Positions 10,182 through 21,740 of a DNA stretch of 64,000 nucleotides are shown in pieces. Made by a program: the position numbers and the translations under genes. How positions within the stretch are numbered: the first letter of the stretch is position 1; every line of letters starts with the position of its first letter. The DNA is from Bretschneidera sinensis. Taxonomy: Eukaryota > Streptophyta > Magnoliopsida > Brassicales > Akaniaceae. Where the stretch lies: assembly GCA_023935145.1 (NCBI GenBank), contig CM043700.1, forward strand, positions 70,962,120 to 71,026,119, given 5' to 3'. The notes below the pieces were generated by a model. That model was not told the origin of the DNA. It did not search any database and worked only from the letters and a program-made list of their open reading frames with translations.

Positions 10182-11400
10182 TCACCTCATCTCTACTCTA
10201 CATCTGTAGCAAGCGATCAATTGTACCACCATATTTGCCATCAATACTCCTCTATCACTAATACTCAACTGCATTCTTATTTCTCTCAATTCTATCATCA
10301 AGCTAATATCTTGACTCCCAATAATGCCTAATCTCCCGGTAAACTTTCTACTCAATGCATCAACTACAACATTAGCCTTCCTTGGATGATAATGAATTGT
10401 ACAGACATAGTCATTAATCAACTCCATCCACCTCCACTGCCTCAAATTTAACTCTCTTTGGGTATGTAAATGCATCAAACTTTTGTGTTCAGTAAAAAGT
10501 TCACAAGTGGCTCTATACAGATGATGTCTCCAAATCTTCAAAGCAAAACTATAGCAGCCAATTCTAAATCATGGGTCGGGTAATTTCTCTCATGATTCTT
10601 CAATTGCCTAGAAACATAAGCTATAACTCTACTATGTTGCATCAACACGCATCCTAACCCCAGATGTGATGCATCACAATATACCACAAATCCTTCATCT
10701 CCATAAGGAAGCACTAATACCGGAACAGTAGTCAATTTCTCTTTTAACAACTGGAAACTCCTCTCATATTCTTCTAACCACATAAACTTCACTTCCTTCC
10801 TGGTCAGTCTGGTCAATGGTCCAGTAATCATAGAAAAATCTTGGATAAACCTCCTATAATAACCAACCAACCCCAAAAAGCTTCTAATTTTAGTCACGCT
10901 TGTGGGTCTTTCCCAATTCAAAACTGCCTTTACTTTCTATGGATCAACTGCTATACCATCTCCTGACACAACATACTCCAAGAAAGATATTTCGCTTAAC
11001 CAAAACTCACACTTAGATAACTTTACATACAATTTCTCTCTCCTCAGAATTTCCAACACTATTTCTAAATGTTACCCATGCTCCTACCAGAATATCATCA
11101 ATAAATAAAATCACAAATCTATCCAAGAATGGTTTAAACACCTGATTCATTGGATCCATAAATGTTGTAGGAGCATTAGTTAACCTAAATGGCATCACAA
11201 GGAACTCATGATGGCCATAACATGTCCTAAAAAAAGTCTTAGGCACGTCCCCCTCCTTTATCCTCAACTGATGATAACCCGATCTCAAGCCTATCTTAGA
11301 AAACACCCTAGCCCCCTGTAACTGTTTGAATAAATCATTTATCTTGGGCAAAGGATATTTATTCTTATTGGTGATCTTATTCAACTACCTATAATCAATA
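10182..11400 (-). pseudogene. Tekay-like reverse transcriptase and RNase H, catalytic Asp lost
   Basis: The minus-strand RT runs from [14 protein letters not shown] (about 11365) through [11 protein letters not shown] to the catalytic box ILFIDDIL (about 11090-11110). It continues at 10921-10538 ([37 protein letters not shown]) into RNase H and the linker (10541-10182, [24 protein letters not shown]). In the motif normally written KIDLRSGYHQ, this copy reads [10 protein letters not shown], so the first catalytic aspartate is a glycine. Frame changes occur near 11010 and 10540. It is dead as a polymerase. Confidence 0.88.
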
Positions 11401-11495
11401 CGCAACCTCATCGTTCCATCATTCTTCTTCACAAATAACATAGAGACTCCCCAAGGAGACATACTAGGTCGAATAAATTGTTTATCTAGCAATTC

Positions 11496-12150
11496 CTAAA
11501 GCTGAAATTTTAATTCTCTCAACTCAGCTAATACCATTCTGTAAGGTCCTATAGATATGGATGCTGATCCCGAAATCACCTCAATAGAAAATTCAATCTC
11601 CTTTTTGGGAGGAAAACCAGAAAACTCTTCAGGGAACACTTCAGAAAAATATTTCACTACCAAGATTTCTTTTAAATTCCTAATCTCCTTTCTAGAATCC
11701 ACCACATATGTCAAATACCCCTCATAACTCTTCTTCAGCCATCCACTAGTAGTCAGGGTAGAAATAAGACAGTTAGCATATATCTTACGTTCTCCTTGAA
11801 AATTAAACTCATCTTGTCCTGGTATCTTGAACACCACATTCTTCCTAAAACAATCTGCCCAAGCATGATATGTAGATAACCAATTCATCCCTAGAATTAA
11901 ATCAAAATATGTCATATCTAAAGATAACAAATCAACTTCAAATTCTCTATCAACCATACTAATCACACAACCCCGATAAATTGTCCTGATAATAACCCTA
12001 TCCCCCGTAGGAACCTAAACAATAATAGCATGTATCAAATAACTAACATGAGCATCAATAGATTTCATATAAACACTAGATGCAAAAGAACGGGTTGCAC
12101 CAGGATTAATCAATAATCTAGCAGGTCTATCAAGAATAGATACCATACCC
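11496..12150 (-). pseudogene. Tekay-like aspartic protease, catalytic Asp to Asn
   Basis: The minus strand shows the retropepsin-like fold words INPGATRSFAS at about 12080-12115 and DLILGMNWLSTYHA at about 11880. The family motif is normally (L)IDPGATHSF. Here the catalytic aspartate codon is AAT (asparagine) at 12105-12107. Stops lie between the two parts (for example near 12017), so the protease is inactive. The open part 11496-11966 continues toward RT with FPPKKEIEFSIE. Confidence 0.8.
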
Positions 12151-12251
12151 ATAACAATATCAGGAGTGACATTTGCATCTTGTTGGGTCAACACATTGAC
12201 TCTGTTGTCTTTGGGCTGTAACTGACCACTGCATCCTCTCTCAACTATTGA

Positions 12252-13609
12252 TCATCTGCCTCTGCCTCGTATACTCCCTAATCCACTACCTCTCTTTATT
12301 TGTTTTCTCCCAACACCTCCAGCACTTATCTCAACAGATTTCCACACTGGACAATCTACACTAATATTTCCTCCCTCACCACATACAAAGCACATCAAAG
12401 TAGGACAACTCCGAGATAGATGCCTTGTCTGATTACATCTATAGTAAACTCTTGTCTCTCGATCATACACCAGATTACTACTTCCCCTTGGTGGCATACT
12501 TACTCTTATACCATAACTTCCAGTTCTTATATCCTGTCTCCAAAATCTAGGGGTCCTACCGATATTACTCTGAGTTACAGAAGCAATAAATCTTGTTTGC
12601 CTCTGACTCTGTATTACAGTTCTTTATGACAAGGAACGCACCCTCTAGGGTGGTCTTCCACCTTGCACACTCATACTACTACCACTTATGGGTCCCTCAA
12701 ATCTAGATCTCTTCAGCTAATCCCTCTTACCTCTAAATTCGATCACATACTTCTCAATCTGTAATGCTTTATCCACATTATAGCATAATTCCCAATACCT
12801 ATATAAGAGAGTTTAGTTCGAATTTCATAGTGTAACCTGTCTATAAATATCTTACATATTCTCTCCTCTGTATTTACTAACTCAGGTAAAAACCTTGATA
12901 GGGCTATAAATCTACTATTATACTCAACCACAGATAAGGTATTATGCCTTAAATGAATAAAATCTTTCTCCTACTGTGCTCGAAACGTATCTGGAAAATA
13001 CTTCGCAAAGAACATATCCTTAAGCTTACACCAAGTTAAAGGTTGATCTACCTGTGTACTAAATCTAGGCAGAATATTCTCCCACTATTAAGAAGTGTCA
13101 CCTTCCAGCTTAAATGAAGCAAAAACAACATTTTGTCTATCTGTCATTGGTAAGACTTCAAAATATTTCTCAACACGTTTAATCCATTGCTCAACTTCAA
13201 TAGGATTTACATATCCTCTAAAAGACTAGGGTTTAAACTTAATAAATCTCACAAAACAATCCCTTTGCATCTCATGTGCAAACACACCATCTCCCTCATA
13301 AGCCTCTTGTCTCACCACATCAGGTTCTGTTCTACCACTTTCCTCTAATCTCTTATGTAGATTATCAGCCCTTTCTTCTATTGCATTCATTCTTTTTATA
13401 GTACGATCAAGAACTTCTCTCAACACATCCTTCCTAATATCATATTCTCTCCCACCTCTACTAGTACCAGCTGCACTGGCAACCTGTTCCCTTGCATGAA
13501 CCACGGACTCAACCTCCCCTTCCGCTTCAACTCTTCTAAATATTTGGGGTCTACCACGTCCTCTCTTATACAAAACTCTAGCTCTTGCTCTACCACGTCC
13601 ACGTTTCAT
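12252..13609 (-). pseudogene. Tekay-like gag with CCHC zinc knuckle
   Basis: The gag start (MKRGRGRARARV) lies at 13609 on the minus strand, about 90 bp after the primer site. The first part (13226-13609) is arginine-rich. The capsid-like part follows with YFEVLPMTDRQNVVFASFKLEG, WWENILPRF, MFFAKYFPDTFRAQ and EYNSRFIALSRFLPEL (12743-12931). The nucleocapsid part is at 12252-12497 with CFVCGEGGNISVDCP, a CCHC knuckle whose histidine is replaced by asparagine. Several stops break the frame. Gag normally forms the virus-like particle. Confidence 0.85.
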
Positions 13610-13697
13610 CCACAGACTCTACATTAAAATGTAGTTTGTTTAAATCTTCCACTTATTTAAAACAAATTTTATAGTCTACAGAATCATAAAACATAAT

Positions 13698-13709
13698 GCT
13701 CTGATACCA
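13698..13709 (-). promoter_or_regulatory. Primer binding site, initiator tRNA-Met type
   Basis: The minus strand reads TGGTATCAGAGC four bases inside the 5' LTR, the standard plant initiator-methionine primer site. It fixes the element's orientation. Confidence 0.9.
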
Positions 13710-13713
13710 AAAT

Positions 13714-15629
13714 TGTAACAACCCATCCCGGGTTAGCCACCCCCAAGATGGTGTCGTCACGTTTTGAAATCCCAATACGACACAAATATGCAACAATATA
13801 AAAATATACATCAACTGAAAATATATACATACATAAATCCTCAACCCTCAACAGGGGAGTTACATTATTAAAATCCCAATTGAAACAATATATACAACAT
13901 GTTATGCATTAATATTTACAAAAAAAATTTCATTGCTCTGAGGATGTGGATCACGAGACTTACAGATAGTAACTCAGTCTGAATCTTAGCTCACAAGTCT
14001 ATATGTCCTGCTTGCTACCTGAAATTATTTAACAATGAGGAGTGAGGTTTACAAGCTTAATGAATTAAATTTACTAGAAGTCCAATTTGTATAGTTATAA
14101 TTATATTCATTCATTGTTATATCAGTATAATTAGCCATCCATCTCTTCTAACATTCTAATTCAATCATTCATCAATTTCTTTTAATAATAAATTATCAGA
14201 CTATCCTCTTTCAATACATATATCTCATATATTTTTACCAATTTCATATCTCTGAGTCAATATCATCAAAAAATTCAGATCATATAAACAGTCAATAATA
14301 AAATTCTTTATTATGTCATCCTTTCTATTTATTTATCATCAAAATTGTCTTATTATGAGACTTATCTATCTATCAAACATTCTATACTCAAAACTGATTA
14401 TGTAGCGTCTCAAGCATTAATAATAAATATTTAAAACAAATATAATGCATGAATTTAAATTTTTTTTCTTTCTTTCTCGTAAGATCTTTTCACATTATCA
14501 TTTGGGAACGTCTTCCCACATGTCGACATGTTTCAGCCAGACCGGCTACCTTTTTGGTCTTTTCAGCCAGACTAGCTACCTTCCTAGTATTCCCTTTTAT
14601 GCATATGAACAATAACATGCAAGCAATCATACATCACAGCATTCAATTCAACTATCTAGTTCTTTCTCAAAATTATTATTTTTATTATATTTATTAAATT
14701 GTCTACTCATATATCATATTAATTCCTTCATTTTTTCATATATTCATAAATTTTATATAACTTTTCAGCATATTTTTCATTAATCCATCCTTTTTAAATT
14801 ATAAATTCTTATATAATTAATATTCATCATACTATTTAATCCCTAATCAATAAATTAATCAATTACCATACTTAACGAAAAATATATCATTAAATCATTA
14901 TAATTCACCCATTTATTCAAATATTATAAATTCATATTTTTATTGGTCTCGATTAATAAAAGTAAATCTAACTCACCACGTAGAACTTAAAGCTACACGT
15001 GGATCACCTCATTGTCTTTCTTGCTCATTTCAAAAATTTCATCCGATTGTTGATCATCAACACCTGACATAATATTTATATTAAAATTTTTAATTTATTC
15101 TTCAATTCTTCCATAATTCATACCTTTAAATTTCTACATCAAATTTTAGGTAATTTCATGTATGAATAATTTTAAAATTAAAATTCACATTATTACCTTT
15201 TTTTTCCTTAAAGTTTCCCTCGAATTTCTTTAAAATTCTCCTGTAAACTTCTTCAAAATTTCACTCTTTCAACATTTCTTTCAGTCCCCATGTGTTTAAA
15301 GAAAGAGAGCAATTTGAGAGAGAGAATATAATTTTGAGAAAGAAATTTATTGAAAACTAATTTTTAACAAAACTAAACAAAAAAAAAAAACTTAATTTAT
15401 ACCAAAACCATACTTAAAGAACAGTCATTCTTTATGTTTCCTTTTTGCTTGGTGTCTTGCATGTGTAGACTACACTTGGCATCTAGGTGTTTGTCCTCTT
15501 TTTTTTCTTTGTGAGAATAAAAGCTTCCAGGTGTCTGTTTTTTTTATATTAATAGTAAATCTTTCATGTATATGTTATTTTAATTCCATGTAATATCTAT
15601 CAAATTACTTTAAGAACACGAGTATTACA
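13714..15629 (-). repeat. 5' LTR of the Tekay-like element (1916 bp)
   Basis: It runs from TGTAACAACCCATCCCGG to GAGTATTACA on the + strand. It aligns end to end with 5913-7941 in reverse complement. It holds two copies of the AGCCAGACCGGCTACC-type unit (14530-14580) and the hairpin at 14976-15002. The open frame at 14449-14697 is not a gene. Confidence 0.9.
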
Positions 15630-16013
15630 AAGCTTAATCTCTCTATTTTGAGCTCAAATATAATATGCAGTTTCTTTTATCCTTATCTTTTTATTTATGT
15701 TAATAAATTTTTACTTCTCTGTGATTTGGTCTTACTTTTGTGAAGAAGGAAAAAATGGGAGAAAATGGATAAAAGAGGTGAAAAGTGTATGTATGCATAG
15801 ATTTAGGGGGAGCTTTGCTTTTTAAGTATTTTAAGTGATTAAAATAACTTATAAACTGCTTATATTGCTGGTTGGGCTGTTTTTAAAACTTGCAAGAGGT
15901 TTTTATTGTAAAAACAGAGAAGACTCTATCCATTTTTTTTCTTAAAACCTAAACACTTACTCTCTTTAAAGAGTTTTTCTCAACATGGTTTTGTTATCAT
16001 AAAAAATGGGAAG
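15630..16013 (+). mobile_element. Decayed retroelement sequence ending in a SIRE-like 3' internal region
   Basis: There is no open frame. The first ~90 bp may continue the old gypsy relic. From about 15725 it shows words typical of the 3' internal part of SIRE/Maximus copia elements: TTAGGGGGAGCTTTG at about 15805, CTAAACACTTACTCTC at 15950, and a purine tract ATAAAAAATGGGAAGAT just before the LTR. Confidence 0.5.
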
Positions 16014-16348
16014 ATTATTGACCCTAAATTGATTTTAATGATGACAAAAATATATTAAATTGTGGTAACCAATTTGTCTAAGTGTCTAAAGCTGCAAAGA
16101 AGTTCAAAGACAACCAGTACTTAACAAACTAAGTACTCAACCAAAGAATAAATTGAAGATCAAGATTAGGTACTAAGATAGATGTTTAACTAATGTAAAT
16201 CTCTTCTTTCAAGTACCTAGCTTACTATATGGCTCATTCTGATTTAAAAGTATCTTAAAAAAACTGATTTTGGCTGGAATTGTTTTTTATAAAACAATAT
16301 GAAAATAGAGAAAACTCTGTTTTAGGTCATCCAGCCAACTAAATGATT
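16014..16348 (+). mobile_element. SIRE-like copia LTR, left part (split by Athila-like insertion)
   Basis: It starts after the polypurine tract with TATTGACCCTAAATTGATTT, a degraded form of the SIRE-type LTR start. The last bases (GTCATCCAGCCAACTAAATGA) have CAGYCRACTGAATGA-like wording that resumes on the other side of the Athila-like element at 23006. It is the same family as the LTR at 51340-52357. Confidence 0.6.
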
Positions 16349-17577
16349 TGATAAGGGCTTAAATATAAGCCCCTTAATTTATAGTTGTTAGGCTCTTTGT
16401 TCATATATTTCAGTATATTCTATTTCATTTTTGTGTTTTTTGTGTTTTTTATAGGTTTTTGAAGAAAAGATAGCATTTTGGAGCTCTAATGAAGAAAACT
16501 GAAGATCTAGAGCAAGATAGGTGCGATCGAGCGCACAGAAGAGTGTGATCGAGCACACAAGCACCCAGCGCCCATGCAAAGATCGAGCACAGCCTGCACT
16601 CGCGCTCAAGAAGAAGGCTCGTGCACAATAGTGTGCGATCGAGCGCACACGTACAGTAAACCGACAGAACTTATTTTGGAAATAATGGTTTGGGTCTTAT
16701 TTTGGAAATTAGGGTTTCGAGGTGTCCTTAGAACCCTATAAATAGACTTGTAAAACATAGAAAATAGTATCACCATTGACGACTCTTCAATGGAGCTCTC
16801 TCGGGTTTCTTCTTTCCTTTATTTTATCATGTGTAACTAAACCTTTAATAGGGCTCGATTAAAGCGCTAATTATGCTTTTCCATATATATATTCATTGAT
16901 TTCCTTTGCAAATAGCCATTTTATGATGCTTTAATTGATTAATGCCTATTTTATTAAATTCCTCATATGTGTGTGTCTGATCAACGTATGCATGTGGTAT
17001 GGATTAGTTAGTTAAATCAATTTAGATGACCAAGTCCTGGGTCTGACGATAGTAACAAAAGAAATCCACGCCAGATTCTTGGGTTAATCAACATGAGAAA
17101 CCGGGAGTATACACCATACCCTAGGTCTCGTGTGGTTGTTGGTTTTCACAGATCTTATGCTCTCTTAAGGAACAACTCAGTATACACCATGCTGAATCCC
17201 TTAAGAAAGAAAAGAGTTAGAGTAGATACCTTGCCTAACTCATTGCTTAGGGAGATTAATAGCTTAAGGAATAGATACCATGCCCTTAGGTCGACAACCA
17301 TTAGGTATTCATGGTAGGGCTAGAGCATTGGCACATTACTTATTGGGAAAGTATGATTAGTAGTGGATATCAAAGCCCTATGTTCTTATCATTATCGATC
17401 TAGACTTAATATTTATTTCTATCAATTTTTACATTGTGAAACTGATTCTAAAATGAAATTCACCAATCCCTGTGGAGATGATCTCGCACTTGTACACTAT
17501 GCTACTGTTGACCTTGTGCACTTGCAAGTAAAACAAGTTCGATTATTTGCTTATTTATTTAGGTAGATAAACGCACA
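16349..17577 (+). repeat. 5' LTR of the Athila-like element
   Basis: It begins TGATAAGGGCTTAAATATAAG and ends AGATAAACGCACA. It aligns with 21741-23005 over its length. It contains clustered GCGATCGAGCGCAC-like words at 16520-16650 and a TATA box at 16737. The small open frames at 17093 and 17363 recur in the other LTR and are not genes. Confidence 0.9.
16737..16744 (+). promoter_or_regulatory. Putative TATA box in Athila-like LTR
   Basis: TATAAATA follows AACCC and is kept unchanged in the 3' LTR at 22106-22113. It is a likely LTR promoter element, predicted only. Confidence 0.5.
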
Positions 17578-17581
17578 ATAA

Positions 17582-17602
17582 GTTTTTGGTGCTGTTGCCG
17601 GG
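17582..17602 (+). promoter_or_regulatory. Primer binding site, tRNA-Asp type
   Basis: TTTGGTGCTGTTGCCGGGGA lies just inside the 5' LTR. Athila/Calypso elements have TGGCGCCGTTGCCGG here. Both differences are C to T, as expected from decay of methylated cytosines. Confidence 0.8.
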
Positions 17603-17744
17603 GATTGTGCAAAATTTATTTCTGGAATTAATTTCGTTAATTTTATTTATTATGTTTATAGTTTCTTTATCAAAAAATTAATTTTTACTTTCTTTTCGTT
17701 TTCTGTTGTTCTGTTTCAGGTACTGCAGCAGTGCTGTTTCTGGC

Positions 17745-17830
17745 CTTGCAATCGAGTGCAAGCTTAAGTGCGATCGAGCGCACTTCTACGATCGAGCGCA
17801 GATCAGGTTGTGCTCGAGTGCATTTGAGGC
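17745..17830 (+). repeat. Cluster of GATCGAGCGCA-type motifs in the 5' leader
   Basis: Four copies of (A/G)ATCGAG(C/T)GCA or CTCGAGTGCA lie in 75 bp outside the LTR. The same motif family is clustered inside both LTRs. It is seen directly; the role is unknown. Confidence 0.7.
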
Positions 17831-18058
17831 GGAGGCTATTCGAGCAGCAGCACTGAAACTACTGCACTAAAGCAGTTTTGCTGATTCATGTAAAGGCCCC
17901 GATCCAGGAACCCAACAGCCTTTCCACTCGATACAGAGCTTGAGCGAACCATTCGACAGAGGCCTAGAAACAACTTTGAGGAGGTAGAAGAATAATTCGA
18001 GGGAGATACACCGATGGCATATCAGCTTGACAACCAACAACCACTTGAGTGAAGACCT

Positions 18059-18850
18059 ATGAAGCAATCCTTCATCCCACGGAACCTCAACCATCCTTCA
18101 TGCATTGCATATCAACCTGAGGCAGAGGACAACTATTATATATCCCCGCAGATACTCAATGTTTTGACTCATTTTAGGTGTACACCTGCTGAAGATCCAC
18201 ACTTGCACCTCCGAGAGTTCTTTGATCTCTGCAAGTTCCAGCATATCCGGGGCCTAGACCAAGAAGGAATCTGGTTAATTCCTTTCTCTCTTTCCTTAAA
18301 AGATAATGCTAAACTGTGGTACAATTTATTTCCTACAGTTTCGATCCATACTTGGGAAGAGTTGGCCTGTATATTCTTAAGGAAGTTTTTCCCAGCTCAA
18401 AGGACAAGACAAATGAGGAAGGAGATTCAATCTTTCCAACAGAGGGATAGAGACCTTTTCTTTGAAGCATAGAGACACTTCAACAAGCTGCTACTCAAAT
18501 GCCCACATCATAATCTACCTCGAGATGAGCTGGTACTAGCCTTTTATGAAGGTCTAAACAACATGAATAAAGGTATAGTTGATTCAAGTTGTGGAGGTGT
18601 GCTGATGGAAAAAAAGTAGTGAAAAAGCCATGGAGCTTTTTAAGACCTTAAGTGAGCACACACAACAATTCTCATCTAGAGGTAGACAAGGTGTGAAAAA
18701 GGGCATGTATGAGGTGAACCTAAATGGTGGATCTTCAAATCAGATGGCTGCTATAGAGAAGAAGCTAGATATGCTTATAAAAGCCATGACTGCTCAGAAC
18801 ATCTCACCTCGACCACAAGCTACACAACTCTAGGTATGTGCTTTATGTTC
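18059..18850 (+). pseudogene. Athila-like gag
   Basis: Gag capsid protein of the Athila-like element. The part 18059-18472 is open and shows the retrotransposon gag domain (FRCTPAEDPHLHLREFFDLC, LKDNAKLWYNLFP, WEELACIFLRKFFPAQRT, KEIQSFQQRD). A TAG at 18470 interrupts it. The frame continues with HFNKLLLKCPHH and LAFYEGLN, then more stops near 18617. The region 18630-18833 carries NQMAAIEKKLDMLIKAM, a predicted coiled coil usual before the Athila zinc knuckle. It is broken and not functional. Confidence 0.85.
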
Positions 18851-18859
18851 TCAATTTGA

Positions 18860-19663
18860 TCACACTACTGAGACTTACCATTTATATTCATCTCCAGATC
18901 CCAAGCAAGCGAACTATGTGGGACCAAATAGTGCATATGCAAATACCTACAATCAATGAGGGCGAAACCACCCCAACCTCTCATGGAGCAATAATCAAAA
19001 TGTCGTGAACTTTCAATGGCAGCAAAGGAATTCCCAACCGGCAGCCAATCAGTTTTGGAATCAAAGCAAAGTGGCCTAGAGAGTCTTATATGGCAGTTGA
19101 TGATCTCACAAGAACAATTCATAGCAGAAACAAGACAATTCCAGACTGAGCAAAGGGAAACCACTGCAAAGCATGAGCAAGCCATTCAAAGACTCGAGGT
19201 ACAAATGGAGCAATTGGCTAAGGAGCTAAGTGAAAGAAAGCATGGTGAACTCCCCGCCCAAGGACTTCCTAATCCAAGAGGACATCAACAACTAAATGTC
19301 GTGATAACTTTTATAAATGGTAAGATCATAGGAGCTGATGAGCCTGCACAAACATCTCCAATTACAACATCCACATCAAAGGTAAGTGAAATAAAGAAGT
19401 GGAATGCACCACCCTTCCCCCAAAGGTTAGTAAAGCCAACAAAAGAAATTAAAATGCATGATATCTTTGAAACTTTGAGAAAAATAGAAATTAATATTCC
19501 TTTATTAGATACGATTAAACAAATTCCTGCATATGCTAAATTTTTAAAAGATAGTTGCACTAATAAAAGGAAGTTTCAGGAGCATAAAATAGTGGCTTTA
19601 ACCGAAGAGTTGAGTGTGGTATTGTTCAGGAAACTACCACCCAAGCTAAAAAAATCCGGGTAG
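18860..19663 (+). pseudogene. Athila-like gag C-terminal part and gag-pol linker
   Basis: The translated words PKQANYVG, AYANTYN, HPNLSW and QNVVNF (about 18895-19010) match the typical gag tail. The longest open stretch (19016-19663) begins out of frame with this tail, so the start shown by the ORF is not natural. It contains QLEVQMEQLAKELSER-like coiled coil and, from about 19400, the region before the protease (WNAPPFPQRL, TLRKIEINIPLLD, IPAYAKFLKD, KIVALTEE), a very typical Athila block. Confidence 0.75.
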
Positions 19664-20328
19664 TTTCACCATTCCTTGCAAGATAGGTAACCAGATTTTT
19701 TAGCATGCACTATTGGATCTAGGGGCTGGTGTCAAATTGCTGTCATACACTATATTCAAGACACTAGATTTGGGGGAGCTTCAACCAACCTCCATCACCT
19801 TGCAATTGGCAGACAGAAGCATCAAAAGACCAAGAGGTATTCTTGAGGATATCTTGGTAAAGGTAGGTCCATTTATTTTACCTGCTGATTTTATTGTATT
19901 AGATATGGAAGAATCTTCTATGCCATTACCCCTACCCATCATCTTAGGAAGACCCTTTATAAGAACTGCTGATACAAAGATTTGCGTGAAAAAACGGTAT
20001 TGTAAGTATAAATATAAATGGTGAGACGGTTGAATTTAAAATATTTGATACATTAAAATTACCCCAAGATAATATGGAATATTCTAATGAATGTATTATG
20101 AAAGGTGTTGTTGAGCAAGCTTTTCAGGTCCATCTCATTACTCCATTGGAAGCCACCCTCACCCATGGGTTAACAAGATCGGATGTTGAGCCTGCATATG
20201 AAGATGTTACTGATGACATCTTTAAGGCTGCACACCACCTAGAGGCCTCTCCAAAGCATCTAAGCACCAAATTTGGCATTGAAACAGTTGCTGATGCATT
20301 CAACTTATGCTTTTCTGGGAGGGAATAA
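19664..20328 (+). pseudogene. Athila-like aspartic protease; pol truncated after it
   Basis: The protease domain is in 19713-20024, with the catalytic word DLGAGVKLLSY (family form DLGASVNLLP), GELQPTSITLQLADRS, RGILEDILVKV and PIILGRPFIRTADTKI. The catalytic aspartate is kept. The frame then breaks (near 20010) and continues in 20074-20328 (HLITPLEATLTHGLT, LEASPKHLSTKF) with no reverse transcriptase following. The expected next domains are missing, so a pol deletion lies between about 20328 and the 3' untranslated region. Confidence 0.8.
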
Positions 20329-21740
20329 GAGTGTCTGGCTGAAAACGTTAAACTTAGCGCTCATGGGAGGTACCCCATAGCTTATTCTTTTATTTTTATT
20401 GTTTTTCATATTTATTGTTATTTATTTACTTTTAATACTTCTTGTTTTCCCGTATTACGTTAGTTTTTCTTTTTTAGGGACAATATGTGCATCCGTTCAA
20501 GTTTGGGGGTGTGCTATGAGCCATACCGGCCCAGCTAGTTCTTCATCTCCCAGGTCAGATCTTTCCATATTATTCACACATTGGGGACAATGTGTAATTT
20601 AAGTTTGGGGGTATGGGTAACACATTCACACACTTTTTCCCAGTTTTTTTTAGTATTTTTGAAAAGATAAATGCATGTTCATATTGTTTTGAAAATTTTG
20701 GTTGATTTAAAACAAATACTATGATAAAACTTCATTAGTAAGCTTAAAATCTAGAACACATTATCTAAATAATAAAGTTTTAAAATTCTAAATTACCTAC
20801 CTCAAGGCATTTAAGAATTCACAAGTTTGATATAAATCTGAGACGAGCACATTAGCACATAATGGTGTGAGGTATGACTTATAATTTTTATATATATGTT
20901 TCCATGACCTAACTGTAATCGGATAACTTATTAGAATAACATTTTGTCATAGAAAAATAGAGAAAAAAAGTTTATTATGCAAAAAAAAAGAAAATAAAAT
21001 GCTCCTAATGATCATTAAATAAACTTTCCACTGAGTAATTGGACCTCTTGCCTCAGTAAGTATTGAGTGTTCATGTCAAAAGGTGAGAATAGTGCATAAA
21101 ATGATCATTAAATAAAGTTTTCACTGAGTAACTGGACCTCTTACCTCAGTAAGTAGTGAGTGTTCACGTCAAAAGGTGGGGATTTTACTTGGAAGCATTA
21201 AGACCAGTTAGTTCCGTAGCCTTTTTTACTCGAGTTAGTAAGTCCTTAGGGGTGTCTTTACACCTAATGCCCTAAAACCATTTGGTTTGGGAGTCATTGG
21301 CTAAACACTCGCTACATGGGTTAATTAGAAAGCTTAATGGAACTTAACATGGCAAAGAGCTCATGATAAAAGAAAAAGAAAAGAAATAAAACTATGCCAT
21401 TATTGTTCATTCTGATAGGGAATTCGATGAATGTAAAGACACCGAAACATTATACATCGAAATTATTCAGAAGCTTCATCTTTTATGTGCTAATCCACCA
21501 CACGCTAAGTCAAACTTATGATGCCTTAAACTAGCCTTGTGTCGGTAATTAGAATTAAAAACCCTTCTTCATTGTGATGATGTGTTTATATTTTAAGCCT
21601 ACTTATGAACAAATATCATGGTTTTATGTGCAACTCAAATTTTAGATAACATGAATGATGAATTTATCTTTGATTTTGTTTTTCAGTTAGTTTTTCGTTT
21701 TGTATTGCTGAGGGACTAGCAATATGTAAGTTTAGAGGTG
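20329..21740 (+). other. Long 3' untranslated region of the Athila-like element
   Basis: No gene is seen. It begins with a block (CTGAAAACGTTAAACTTAGCGC, then GGGAGGTACCCCATAGC) recognisable as the standard Athila/Calypso post-pol region. Two copies of AGTTTGGGGGTRTG-like tracts occur at 20500-20515 and 20600-20615. A ~93 bp direct tandem duplication lies at 21007-21183. It ends in the polypurine tract before 21741. Confidence 0.7.
21007..21183 (+). repeat. 93 bp tandem duplication
   Basis: AATGATCATTAAATAAA at 21007 and again at 21100. Both copies continue through ACTGAGTAA, GGACCTCTT and GTCAAAAGGTG with few differences. Confidence 0.9.

Larger units (their letters stand above)
8020..15629 (-). 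mobile_element. Complete but inactive Tekay-like (chromovirus) Ty3/gypsy element
   Basis: The element has two LTRs (8020-8752 and 13714-15629), an initiator-methionine tRNA primer site, gag, protease, RT, RNase H, integrase and a C-terminal chromodomain-like region, all on the minus strand. The flanking words CAGCT (8015-8019) and AAGCT (15630-15634) differ at one base and look like a mutated 5 bp target duplication. The order protease-RT-RNase H-integrase and the C-terminal ILDIKEQILHNKV ... WEHEARMRKEYP motif fit the Tekay/Del chromoviruses. Many stops and two lost catalytic aspartates show it cannot move by itself. Confidence 0.9.

Noticed and set aside
14449..14697. Open frame of 82 codons on the + strand
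   Set aside because: It is inside the 5' LTR of the Tekay-like element and driven by the AGCCAGACCGGC repeats.
17093..17317. Open frame of 74 codons that recurs at 22521-22745
   Set aside because: Recurrence is explained by the two Athila-like LTRs. It has no known domain and lies at equal positions in both LTRs.
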